From Desulfamplus sp. (GTDB lineage Bacteria; Desulfobacterota; Desulfobacteria; Desulfobacterales; Desulfobacteraceae): 6,280 nt of DNA. This document shows, piece by piece, positions 1 through 5,790 of the stretch. A program made the position numbers and the translations under genes. Each line of letters starts with the position of its first letter. Positions within the stretch are counted from its first letter, which is position 1. Below the pieces are notes generated by a model. The model did not search any database. It saw nothing but the letters and a program-made list of their open reading frames with translations, and was not told the origin of the DNA. The DNA is taken from NCBI GenBank assembly GCA_015231395.1, contig JADGBP010000063.1:1-6280 (forward strand). The letters run 5' to 3'.

Positions 1-273
1 CCATGCAAAACTGTTTTTACTCAAATTAATGAGTATCAGCCTTACGGCTGTAATGTTTGCCTCGACAAAGTTATAATGGCTTTTTACGCTCGACACACTG
101 GCTTTAGACCTTTACACCTGTTTAATGTCGGACAACAGAGCAACAGACTGGCACGCATCTGTTGGTGTTATGACCAAAATAACGTAGTTCTCAAAGAACT
201 TAGTCTGGTCAACAAGGCTTGCAGGCTTTAGTAGCTTACAAGCCCCTACCCTTCAGGGTAGGGGTCGTTGACA
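1..273 (+). mobile_element. Right end of an IS200/IS605-family element, with probable omega RNA scaffold
   Basis: A near-perfect hairpin at 243-264 (CCCCTACCC, loop TTCA, GGGTAGGGG) is followed by TCGTTGACA. This matches the subterminal hairpin plus short tail usual at the right end of IS200/IS605 and IS1341-type elements. No T-run follows on either strand, so it is not a normal terminator. Upstream are more helices: CAGCC/GGCTG at 37-50, AGTTCT/AGAACT at 186-200, GCTTG/CAAGC at 217-243, and an outer GTCAAC (208-213) pairing with GTTGAC (267-272). In such elements the right end also encodes the guide-carrying omega RNA of TnpB, whose guide lies just past the boundary. Here that would start near 273, next to the 3' end of hicA. 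No TnpB RuvC or zinc-ribbon motif is visible in 1-231, so the gene is either outside the window or lost. The family assignment comes from recognising the end sequence, and the exact boundary is uncertain. Confidence 0.5.
186..272 (+). ncRNA. Candidate omega RNA (reRNA) 3' scaffold
   Basis: This segment folds on paper into nested helices: a 6 bp hairpin at 186-200, an outer 6 bp helix pairing 208-213 with 267-272, an inner helix pairing 217-221 with 239-243, and the terminal hairpin at 244-264. Known TnpB guide RNAs are transcribed from the element's right end, finish at its boundary, and take the flanking sequence as guide. Whether this copy is transcribed or has a TnpB partner cannot be seen. 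The 5' limit is arbitrary, because the scaffold could extend further towards position 1. Confidence 0.3.
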
Positions 274-299
274 GTGTATGATTGTATTATAGTTTTTGA

Positions 300-521
300 T
301 CATAACTCAAAATCAACCCGTGATAAACCGGACTGACGAATTATGGATTGCAGAGTCCCTATTCGCAACTCTGGATGATTTGGTACTGGAACAGTAATAG
401 TAGTTTCAGGTAATTGCTTTTGCATAATGACATGACTTCCTCTCTGACGTACTTCCACGAAACCATGCTGAATAAGAATAATGCAGACCTGCTTACCAGA
501 GAAGTGTCCAAGTTTACCCAA
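300..521 (-). CDS. hicA: HicA-type toxin (mRNA interferase) of a HicBA module
   Basis: This 73-residue protein has the HicA (YcfA-like) double-stranded RNA-binding fold signature. It has an N-terminal SGKQV motif, then HGFVEVRQRGSH at about 19-30 with the expected catalytic histidine His30, VPVPNH at about 44-49, and a C-terminal RIGTLQSIIRQSG at about 53-65. HicA toxins cleave mRNA in the cytoplasm and are neutralised by HicB. Length is typical and no key residue is missing, so it looks intact. The start is TTG at 519-521. It is supported by AGAGG (528-532) six bases upstream and by the family-like opening MGKL..FSG, and no ATG gives a full-length product. The frame overlaps the end of hicB by 8 nt, which implies translational coupling. 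It ends about 27 bp from the insertion sequence end at 273. Confidence 0.9.
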   Translation of the reverse strand: MGKLGHFSGKQVCIILIQHGFVEVRQRGSHVIMQKQLPETTITVPVPNHPELRIGTLQSIIRQSGLSRVDFEL

Positions 522-735
522 CAGCTACCTCTAACTTGGTTATATATAATGCTTCATGCATTCGCTGCTGAATTTCTTCAGGTGATGCTGTTTCAAAAAA
601 TAGCTCCAAAGCTTCTCTAAGGTTTTCACGGGCATCGTTAATCGTGTCTCCCTGACTTGCAATATCAAGCTCTGGGCAGAGCGATACATAGCCATTCCCC
701 TCACGCTCTATAATTGCTGTAAGTTGTTTTTGCAT
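514..735 (-). CDS. hicB: HicB-family antitoxin
   Basis: This 73-residue protein starts MQKQLTAIIEREGNGYVSLCPELDIASQG, the typical HicB-like antitoxin core with its degenerate RNase H-like fold. A helix follows (INDARENLREALELFFE, about 32-48), then a short C-terminal tail. HicB binds and blocks HicA and in many modules represses its own promoter. No separate helix-turn-helix or ribbon-helix-helix domain is visible after the core, so this is the short form and its DNA-binding mode is unclear. I chose the ATG at 733-735 because AAGGA (745-749) stands nine bases upstream and the family homology begins there. The frame stays open to a GTG at 888, but the extra 51 residues are only translated repeat DNA. 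It is the upstream gene of the hicB-hicA operon and overlaps hicA by 8 nt. Confidence 0.9.
   Translation of the reverse strand: MQKQLTAIIEREGNGYVSLCPELDIASQGDTINDARENLREALELFFETASPEEIQQRMHEALYITKLEVAVG
528..532 (-). promoter_or_regulatory. Ribosome binding site for hicA
   Basis: AGAGG lies six bases before the TTG codon at 521, inside the last codons of hicB. It decides the non-ATG start of hicA and supports translation of the toxin from the shared hicBA message. Confidence 0.6.
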
Positions 736-756
736 ATGTTTTAGTCCTTTACTTTT

Positions 757-762
757 ATGATA
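757..762 (-). promoter_or_regulatory. Possible -10 box for hicBA inside a repeat copy
   Basis: Read on the minus strand this is TATCAT, five of six matches to the -10 consensus, placed 21 bases before the hicB start codon. No good -35 stands at 16-18 bp spacing: TTACAA lies about 19 bp upstream and is poor. If real, the palindromic repeat supplies the antitoxin-toxin promoter. Weak evidence. Confidence 0.2.
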
Positions 763-822
763 AACGCTAATGGCAGGGTTTTTGTAACCCCCGCCCGACC
801 ATGAAAATAAATATCTATTTTC
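757..822. repeat. Palindromic repeat copy 1 (66 bp)
   Basis: This is the first of three tandem copies of a unit that opens with ATGATAAACGCTMATGGCAGG, continues through a T-tract and a C-rich stretch, and closes with CATGAAAAT...TTTTC. This copy contains a 10 bp perfect inverted repeat that runs 3 bp into copy 2: CATGAAAATA at 800-809 with TATTTTCATG at 816-825 around a 6-base loop. A second hairpin is GGGTT (776-780) with AACCC (786-790). It lies directly upstream of the hicB ribosome binding site. Confidence 0.85.
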
Positions 823-886
823 ATGATAAACGCCCAAGGCAAGTAGGTTTTGCCACCCTCGACGATGAAAATCCAAATGTGTTTTC
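823..886. repeat. Palindromic repeat copy 2 (64 bp)
   Basis: This is the second tandem unit, sharing ATGATAAACGC, GGCA, TTTTGCC, ACCCTCG, ATGAAAATCCAAATGTG and TTTTC with the others. Its internal hairpin differs in sequence from copy 1: GGCAA (838-842) pairs with TTGCC (850-854). It joins copies 1 and 3 without spacer. Confidence 0.85.
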
Positions 887-973
887 ACGGTAAACGCTCA
901 TGGCAGGGATTTTTTGCCGCCCCCGTCCATGAAAAGCAAATGTGTTTTGTCCATGAAAAGCAAATGTGTTTTC
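887..973. repeat. Palindromic repeat copy 3 (87 bp, with internal 24 bp duplication)
   Basis: This is the third tandem unit. Outer arms CATGG (899-903) and CCATG (927-931) can pair, as can GGCA (902-905) with TGCC (915-918). Its last third is exactly duplicated: 925-948 and 949-972 are identical 24-mers starting GTCCATGAAAAG. The array is closed by AAGGTAAAG (974-982), the start of another unit. Confidence 0.85.
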
Positions 974-983
974 AAGGTAAAGA

Positions 984-993
984 TATCGCGATA
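984..993. repeat. Perfect 10 bp palindrome next to the leuS stop
   Basis: TATCGCGATA is a perfect inverted repeat 7 bp beyond the leuS stop codon on its downstream side. No T-run follows on the minus strand, so a terminator role is not supported. Confidence 0.4.
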
Positions 994-1000
994 GCCCCGA

Positions 1001-3751
1001 CTACACCACAATATTGACCAATTTTTTTCTTACCACAATCACCTTTTTAATAGGCTGATCCCCTATGTGTTTTTGTACTATTTCATCAGCAAGGGCTGTT
1101 TGACGGATTATTTCATCACTGCTGTTTACATCAATAGAAAACTTTGATCTGAGTTTTCCATTGACCTGCACAACTACCAGAATTTCATCAGTAAAAAGAG
1201 CGTCTTCTCGATAGCTGGGCCAAGGCTGGTCTGAGATACCACGGGAGTTATCAATTTTACCCATCTCTTCCCACACCTCTTCTGCAAAGTGAGGCACAAT
1301 CGGTGAGAGCAACAGGATAATATGTTCAATGCAGAAGGCTGCTACAGATTTGACCTCTATTGGCTGATCCTGAGTCAAATCAATGCTGTACATTGCATTT
1401 ACAAGCTCCATCACTGAACTGATGGCAGTATTGAAATGAAAACTGCCTTCAATGTCATCAGTCACTTTTTTGATTGTCTGGTGGGCTTTAGTATAGAGTT
1501 TTTTTGCATCGCTGTCAGAAAGTTCTGACAAAGACCCATCATAAGGCTTGATGCCTCGTGTCATCTCCATGCATGTGGCAGCAAGACGCCATACTCGGTT
1601 AATAAACCGGTAACACCCCTCAACACCATCGTCATTCCACTCAAGTCCTTTTTCCGGAGGTGCGGCAAAAAGGCAGAACAGCCTCGTAATGTCAGCACCA
1701 TACTTCTTTAGAAGATCATTGGGATCAATGACATTTTTCTTTGATTTGGACATTTTGATTACACGTCCAATTTCAACATCACTGCCGCATTTTATGCAGA
1801 TTGCTCTGCCTTCTGGATTTTTATCTTCCGCAATCCGCGCCTCTTCAGGAAAAAGATAACCATGTTCAGGACATTTAAGAGTCTCTTTGGAGACCATCCC
1901 CTGAGTAAGAAGATTGGTAAAGGGCTCTTTAAAGTCAATGAGTCCCAAAGTGTTGAGAACCCGCATAAAATATCGTGAATAGAGAAGATGAAGAATTGCG
2001 TGTTCAACTCCACCAATATATTGATCCACAGGCATCCAGTATTTTACAGCCGCTTTATCAAACATTGCAGTGGTGCAGCCCGGGCTGCAATATCTTACGA
2101 AATACCATGAAGACTCAACAAAAGTGTCCATGGTATCGGTATCCCGATGAGCGTTTGTTCTACCGCATTTGGGACAGGTTGTTTGTTTGAAGAAATCAAG
2201 TGTTGGGAGAGGTGAGCCTCCATTTTCAAGAAGATGGACATCTTCCGGCAGAATGATGGGAAGATCAGACTCAGGAACTGGCACAACACCACAGGTATCA
2301 CAGTGAATCACCGGAATTGGAGTTCCCCAGAATCTCTGACGTGAAATACCCCAGTCTCGAAGACGGAAACTAATGCTTTTTTTTCCTATTTGCTCTTTTT
2401 CCAGCCAGTTTGTTATCTCTTCTATTGCTACAATGTTCTGAATGCCATCATATTTTCCAGAATTGATAAGGGTACCAGGTTCAGGATATGCACGGGTCAT
2501 GGTTGCAGGATCAAGGAGCTCACCCTCAGGCTGAATGACGACAATAATATCCAAACCGTATTTTTTTGCAAAATCAAAATCTCTCTGATCATGTGCAGGT
2601 ACTGACATTACCGCACCGGTTCCATATTCCATCAGAGCAAAATTGGCAGTATATACAGGCATCCGTTTTTTATTGGCTGGATTGATGCACCATGCTCCAG
2701 TGAATACTCCCTCTTTTTCGTAGTTCTCAATGGCTGAGGAGGAACGTTCCTGTTTGGAAATCTTTTCAACAAATGCGGCTACAGCATTTTCCTGTTCAGT
2801 TCCTTTTGAAAGGGATTCAACTAATGGGTGTTCCGGAGCAAGACACATGAAAGTAGCACCAAACAGGGTGTCAGGTCTTGTGGTGAAAACCTTGATGTAC
2901 TCTGCTTCTCTATTAATTTTGCCTTCTTGCCCTTCAGTTGACCCGTCATATCCTTCAGTTGTTCTGTCATCTCCTTCAGTTGTTCCGTCATCTCCTTTAA
3001 TTATTCCCTCTTGCCCTTCAATTGTTCCGTTCTGTTTTTCAATTTTAAATGAAATTTCAGATCCAATGCTTTTACCTATCCAATTTTTCTGCATCACGGT
3101 AACTTTTTCAGGCCATCCAGGTAGTTGGTCGCAATGTAGCAGCAGATCTTCTGCATAATCGGTAATCCTGAAAAACCACTGCCACAATTTTTTCTGCTGT
3201 ACTGCCTCACTGCACCTCCAGCAGAGATCATCTTCAACTTGTTCATTTGCAAGAACTGTCTGGCAATGGTTACACCAATTAACATATGATTCTTTGCGAT
3301 AGACCATATCCTTTTCAAGCATTTTCAAAAAAAGCCACTGTTCCCATCTGTAATATTCTGGTTGACAGGTGGCAAGCTCCCGTTCCCAGTCATAGGAAAA
3401 ACCCATGCTTTTAAGTTGATTACGCATGGTACGGATGTTTTCATATGTCCATGCTGCGGGATGGGTCTTGTTGTCAATTGCTGCATTTTCAGCAGGCATT
3501 CCAAAGGCATCCCAGCCCATAGGATGAAGCACATTGTACCCGTTCATTCTTTTATATCTTGCCACCACATCTCCAATGGTGTAATTTCGCACATGACCCA
3601 TATGAATTTTTCCGGAGGGGTAGGGAAACATCTCCAGCAGGTAATATTTCTTTTTTGACTCATCTTCAGACGCACGGAAAATGTGATTTTTTTCCCAGTA
3701 TTTCTGCCATCTGGATTCTACTTTTTCAGGATTGTAACGGTCATCCATCAT
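1001..3751 (-). CDS. leuS: Leucyl-tRNA synthetase
   Basis: This cytoplasmic class Ia synthetase charges tRNA-Leu with leucine using ATP. Of 916 residues, HMGH (the HIGH motif) is at 50-53 within [13 protein letters not shown] and KMSKS is at 666-670. Cysteine pairs at 160/163 with 177/180, 484/487 with 526/529, and 627 with 652/655 look like zinc sites of the insertion modules. The CP1 editing domain shows TTRPDTLFG (290-298) and [15 protein letters not shown] (377-391) with the conserved Asp388. The C-terminus ends in the usual VNIVV. The start is ATG at 3749-3751, nine bases after GGAGG; a second ATG directly follows, and a further-upstream TTG at 3769 is less likely because GGAGG lies inside that extension. 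The protein is longer than the usual 800-870 residues, largely because of a 41-residue tandem repeat at 237-277. All catalytic motifs are intact, so the enzyme should work. It diverges from rng and runs towards hicBA. Confidence 0.97.
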   Translation of the reverse strand: MMDDRYNPEKVESRWQKYWEKNHIFRASEDESKKKYYLLEMFPYPSGKIHMGHVRNYTIGDVVARYKRMNGYNVLHPMGWDAFGMPAENAAIDNKTHPAAWTYENIRTMRNQLKSMGFSYDWERELATCQPEYYRWEQWLFLKMLEKDMVYRKESYVNWCNHCQTVLANEQVEDDLCWRCSEAVQQKKLWQWFFRITDYAEDLLLHCDQLPGWPEKVTVMQKNWIGKSIGSEISFKIEKQNGTIEGQEGIIKGDDGTTEGDDRTTEGYDGSTEGQEGKINREAEYIKVFTTRPDTLFGATFMCLAPEHPLVESLSKGTEQENAVAAFVEKISKQERSSSAIENYEKEGVFTGAWCINPANKKRMPVYTANFALMEYGTGAVMSVPAHDQRDFDFAKKYGLDIIVVIQPEGELLDPATMTRAYPEPGTLINSGKYDGIQNIVAIEEITNWLEKEQIGKKSISFRLRDWGISRQRFWGTPIPVIHCDTCGVVPVPESDLPIILPEDVHLLENGGSPLPTLDFFKQTTCPKCGRTNAHRDTDTMDTFVESSWYFVRYCSPGCTTAMFDKAAVKYWMPVDQYIGGVEHAILHLLYSRYFMRVLNTLGLIDFKEPFTNLLTQGMVSKETLKCPEHGYLFPEEARIAEDKNPEGRAICIKCGSDVEIGRVIKMSKSKKNVIDPNDLLKKYGADITRLFCLFAAPPEKGLEWNDDGVEGCYRFINRVWRLAATCMEMTRGIKPYDGSLSELSDSDAKKLYTKAHQTIKKVTDDIEGSFHFNTAISSVMELVNAMYSIDLTQDQPIEVKSVAAFCIEHIILLLSPIVPHFAEEVWEEMGKIDNSRGISDQPWPSYREDALFTDEILVVVQVNGKLRSKFSIDVNSSDEIIRQTALADEIVQKHIGDQPIKKVIVVRKKLVNIVV
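2921..3043 (-). repeat. In-frame 21 bp minisatellite within leuS
   Basis: About six tandem 21 bp units encode seven-residue repeats: [42 protein letters not shown] (residues about 237-278). They sit between [16 protein letters not shown] and [15 protein letters not shown]. In ordinary LeuRS a short strand or turn links these two segments at the entry to the CP1 editing domain. The peptide is acidic and glycine-rich, so it is probably a flexible surface loop. Units differ mainly by point changes and keep frame, which points to stepwise slippage under selection for an open frame. Confidence 0.9.
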
Positions 3752-3760
3752 ATATAAGTG

Positions 3761-3765
3761 CCTCC
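3761..3765 (-). promoter_or_regulatory. Ribosome binding site for leuS
   Basis: GGAGG on the minus strand stands nine bases before the ATG at 3751. It decides the start, because the in-frame TTG at 3769 would place this site inside the coding region. Confidence 0.75.
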
Positions 3766-3767
3766 GC

Positions 3768-3796
3768 AAAAAAAATATTCAAAAAAAATATTGAAC
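3768..3796 (-). repeat. Tandem A/T tract duplication in the leuS leader
   Basis: Two adjacent copies of an eight-A tract plus TATT (plus-strand sense) stand directly upstream of the leuS ribosome binding site. On the leuS transcript they give two U-runs separated by GAAUA. Because they follow the hairpin at 3801-3813 they could contribute to attenuation, but a 13 nt gap separates them from the stem. Confidence 0.5.
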
Positions 3797-3800
3797 ATAA

Positions 3801-3813
3801 GCGGCTTTGCCGC
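3801..3813 (-). promoter_or_regulatory. Leader hairpin upstream of leuS
   Basis: GCGGC and GCCGC form a perfect 5 bp stem around a 3-base loop, in the presumed leuS leader. No T-box consensus (such as GGTGGNACCGCG) or specifier loop was recognised. Leader attenuation is possible but unproven. Confidence 0.35.
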
Positions 3814-3844
3814 AATTGTTGTTTGATTGAAAATCCTGTACGAG

Positions 3845-3873
3845 AAAATATAAATGCCATAATATCCTGTAAA
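3845..3873 (-). promoter_or_regulatory. Candidate sigma-70 promoter for leuS
   Basis: On the minus strand TTTACA (3868-3873) and TATTTT (3845-3850) are 17 bp apart. Transcription would start near 3838, giving a leader of about 90 nt that includes the hairpin at 3801-3813. The surroundings are AT-rich, so chance matches are likely. Confidence 0.35.
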
Positions 3874-3998
3874 TAGCAAGTCCGAGAAATAAAGGTATTG
3901 ACTGAAATTTGTAATTACATTTGTTTTAAAGTGAATAAAAAATTGAATAAATAATTTGACTTACTCGTCACAATTTAATACTTGTTTGTGGCTGTCAA

Positions 3999-4028
3999 TT
4001 GACAATAAAAACGCAAAAAGGCTACACT
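3999..4028 (+). promoter_or_regulatory. Candidate sigma-70 promoter for rng
   Basis: A perfect TTGACA (3999-4004) is followed after 18 bp by TACACT (4023-4028), four of six matches to the -10 box. The start would be near 4035, leaving a leader of about 125 nt that contains repeat copy 4. The -35 box is half of a perfect palindrome, TGTCAATTGACA at 3993-4004, which could be an operator. The rest of the 409 bp between leuS and rng is AT-rich, and I see no gene in it. Confidence 0.45.
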
Positions 4029-4047
4029 TAAATTACAATTTGTTTTT

Positions 4048-4109
4048 ATGGTAACGATTATGGCAGAGCTTTTGCCGCCCCTCGGATCATGAAAATCCAA
4101 TGTGTTTTC
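4048..4109. repeat. Palindromic repeat copy 4 (62 bp, isolated)
   Basis: This single copy matches the unit at 757-973: ATGGTAACG, TTATGGCAG, TTTTGCCGCCCC, ATCATGAAAATCCAA, TGTGTTTTC. The next unit's opening, GGTAAAC, follows at 4112-4118, as at the end of the first array. It carries GGCA (4062-4065) and TGCC (4073-4076) as short pairing arms. It lies 51 bp before the rng start codon, in the likely untranslated leader, and in the same orientation on the plus strand as copies 1-3. Confidence 0.85.
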
Positions 4110-4160
4110 AGGGTAAACAGCCATAATTGAAAAAAAGGAGGATGCAAAAATAGGCATTTA

Positions 4161-5627
4161 ATGACAAGAAAGATATTGATTAACGCACTTGATTCTGGTG
4201 AATGCAGAATTGCTACAATAAAAGACAACAAATTAGAAGAGCTTCACCTTGCGACTGAGGCAAGAGAGATGACGCAGGGAAATATTTACAAGGCAACCAT
4301 TGTGAGAGTTGAACCCAGTCTCCAGGCGGTCTTTGTTGATTATGGTGCTGAAAAAAACGGCTTCCTGCAAAGACAGGAGATACACAGTGACTATTTTCTG
4401 GATAATGATTCAGGAGACAGAAGCCTGAATCATATTGTTAAAAAAGGTCAGGAACTCATTGTTCAAGTCACAAAAGATCCGATAATGCATAAAGGATCCA
4501 TGTTGACAACCTTTATATCTTTGCCGGGAAGATTATCGGTACTCATGCCCGGTACTTCTACCCGTGGTGTTTCAAGGCAGATTAGTTGCGAAGAGGAGCG
4601 TGGCCGCCTAAAATCCCTTGTGGAAACAATGAAATTACCCGAAGGGTTTGGATTGATAGTGAGAACCGCTGGCAAGGACGCTACCAAAACAATGCTTGCC
4701 AATGATCTTAAGTATCTTCTTAGGGTATGGAATAATATAAATGATAAAAGCATAGAAAGTCCCACTCCCGCACTTTTATATAAAGAACAAAACCTTGCCG
4801 TCAGAACCCTCCGAGACTATTTTACAGCCGAGGTTACAGAAATTTTAATAGATGACGAGGATGTTTTCAGAGAGGTACGGGACTTCATCAAGGTGATTGC
4901 TCCCAAACAGCAGAATATTGTCAAATTGCTCAAAGGTGAAACACCTATCTTTTCAAGACATCAGCTTGAAGATCAGATCTCCTCAATATTTGAAAACAAA
5001 GTTCCTCTCAAATCTGGAGGTGCTATTGTTATTGACCAGACAGAAGCTCTTGTTGCAATTGATGTCAATTCAGGAAAATCCACAAGTAAAAAAAATATTG
5101 AACAGACAGCCTATCATACCAATCTTGAAGCTGCGGAAGAGATAGCAAGACAGTTGAGACTCAGAGATATGGGAGGACTCATTGTAATTGACTTCATTGA
5201 TATGAAAGATTCACGTCATAAGGCTGAAGTTATAAAAAATCTGAAAAAATTTCTAAAATCAGACAAGGCAAAAACAAAAATAGGCATGATCTCAAAATTC
5301 GGTCTTCTGGAGATGTCTCGCCAGAGAATCCGACCATCCATTACATTTGGCAATTTTGCAGCCTGTCCCCATTGTCAGGGACGCGGCATGGTTGCCTCTA
5401 TAGAAAATCTTGCCCTTACATTCATGCGTCAGCTCAATCTAAATACAATCAAAGGGGATGTCAAAACTGTTACCGCTACTTTGCCAACAGATGTGGCAAA
5501 TTATCTTCTCAATAAAAAACGTAAGGAAATTGTGGAGATTGAAAATAAACGCAATATAGTTATATCAATTATAAGCGATGATACCATGATCAGGGGAGAC
5601 AGCAATATCGTATGTGACAAGGCATAA
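4161..5627 (+). CDS. rng: Ribonuclease E/G family endoribonuclease
   Basis: This 488-residue enzyme is close in length to E. coli RNase G (489), without the long disordered tail of RNase E. The order is: an N-terminal strand (MTRKILINALDSGECRIA), an S1 RNA-binding domain at about 38-125 (GNIYKATIVRVEPSLQAVFVDYG), a 5'-sensor region with Arg168-Thr169 in GLIVRTAG, the DNase I-like catalytic domain with metal ligands Asp301 (AIDVNSGKS) and Asp344 (IVIDFIDMKD), and the zinc-link CPHC at 402-405. It cleaves single-stranded AU-rich RNA in rRNA maturation and mRNA decay. The ATG at 4161 matches the family start. It is preceded by a weak AGG about six bases away, while a stronger AAGGAGG at 4135-4141 is too distant. 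The repeat-bearing leader may matter, since RNase E is known to autoregulate through its own leader. yajC follows after 163 bp. Confidence 0.93.
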   Translation: MTRKILINALDSGECRIATIKDNKLEELHLATEAREMTQGNIYKATIVRVEPSLQAVFVDYGAEKNGFLQRQEIHSDYFLDNDSGDRSLNHIVKKGQELIVQVTKDPIMHKGSMLTTFISLPGRLSVLMPGTSTRGVSRQISCEEERGRLKSLVETMKLPEGFGLIVRTAGKDATKTMLANDLKYLLRVWNNINDKSIESPTPALLYKEQNLAVRTLRDYFTAEVTEILIDDEDVFREVRDFIKVIAPKQQNIVKLLKGETPIFSRHQLEDQISSIFENKVPLKSGGAIVIDQTEALVAIDVNSGKSTSKKNIEQTAYHTNLEAAEEIARQLRLRDMGGLIVIDFIDMKDSRHKAEVIKNLKKFLKSDKAKTKIGMISKFGLLEMSRQRIRPSITFGNFAACPHCQGRGMVASIENLALTFMRQLNLNTIKGDVKTVTATLPTDVANYLLNKKRKEIVEIENKRNIVISIISDDTMIRGDSNIVCDKA

Positions 5628-5640
5628 AAATGGAAGAGCC

Positions 5641-5664
5641 TCTGTCTTGACAGAACCTTTTCTT
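5641..5664 (+). terminator. Possible weak terminator after rng
   Basis: TCTGT, loop CTTG and ACAGA (5641-5654) form a short stem 13 bp after the rng stop, followed by ACC and then TTTTCTTTT. The stem is short and AT-moderate, so termination may be partial and read-through into yajC is possible. Confidence 0.35.
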
Positions 5665-5706
5665 TTGTGTATCTGGAACAGTTTCAACTTCTCTTTGCAG
5701 GAAAAA

Positions 5707-5735
5707 TTTGCACAATTATTTATAAACTTTAAAAT
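5707..5735 (+). promoter_or_regulatory. Candidate sigma-70 promoter for yajC
   Basis: TTTGCA (5707-5712) and TAAAAT (5730-5735) are 17 bp apart. A start near 5742 would fall inside the 11 bp repeats that follow. The context is AT-rich, so this is tentative. Confidence 0.35.
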
Positions 5736-5737
5736 CT

Positions 5738-5770
5738 AATCAATCGTAAATCAATCGTAAATCAATCTAT
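5738..5770 (+). repeat. Three tandem 11 bp repeats before yajC
   Basis: AATCAATCGTA occurs exactly twice (5738-5748, 5749-5759) and once with two changes (5760-5770). The 11 bp period is close to one helical turn, so the copies would face the same side of the DNA. They lie between the candidate promoter and the yajC ribosome binding site. Confidence 0.6.
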
Positions 5771-5790
5771 TAATCTATGTAGGAGTTTTT

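Noticed and set aside
1..231. Plus-strand frame open from the window edge to TAG at 229-231 (76 codons)
   Set aside because: The translation is rich in Cys, Asn and Leu but shows no TnpB zinc ribbon, RuvC or other known motif. The region is better explained as structured insertion sequence end. A degraded gene tail cannot be excluded without upstream sequence.
243..264. Intrinsic terminator for hicA
   Set aside because: The stem is strong, but no T-run follows on either strand. The tail GTCGTTGACA fits an insertion sequence end better.
736..888. N-terminal extension of HicB from the GTG at 888
   Set aside because: It consists of translated tandem repeat and lacks family homology. The ATG at 735 has a good ribosome binding site.
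757..980. CRISPR array
   Set aside because: The units are contiguous with no unique spacers between constant repeats, copies differ along their length, and no cas gene is seen.
2730..3158. 142-codon plus-strand frame opposite leuS
   Set aside because: It is antisense to conserved LeuRS sequence. Its [13 protein letters not shown] repeats are only the complement of the leuS minisatellite.
3752..3870. T-box riboswitch for leuS
   Set aside because: No T-box consensus or specifier loop could be found in the leader, only a short hairpin and U-runs.
3559..3876. Plus-strand frame across the leuS 5' end and leader
   Set aside because: It is a shadow of leuS, with no ribosome binding site or recognisable motif.
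4142..4153. Leader peptide ATG-CAA-AAA-TAG before rng
   Set aside because: The Shine-Dalgarno-like GGAGG abuts the ATG with no spacing, and three codons are too few to support.
3975..4157. 60-codon minus-strand frame upstream of rng
   Set aside because: It is mostly translated repeat copy 4 and promoter DNA, and resembles the spurious hicB extension rather than any protein family.
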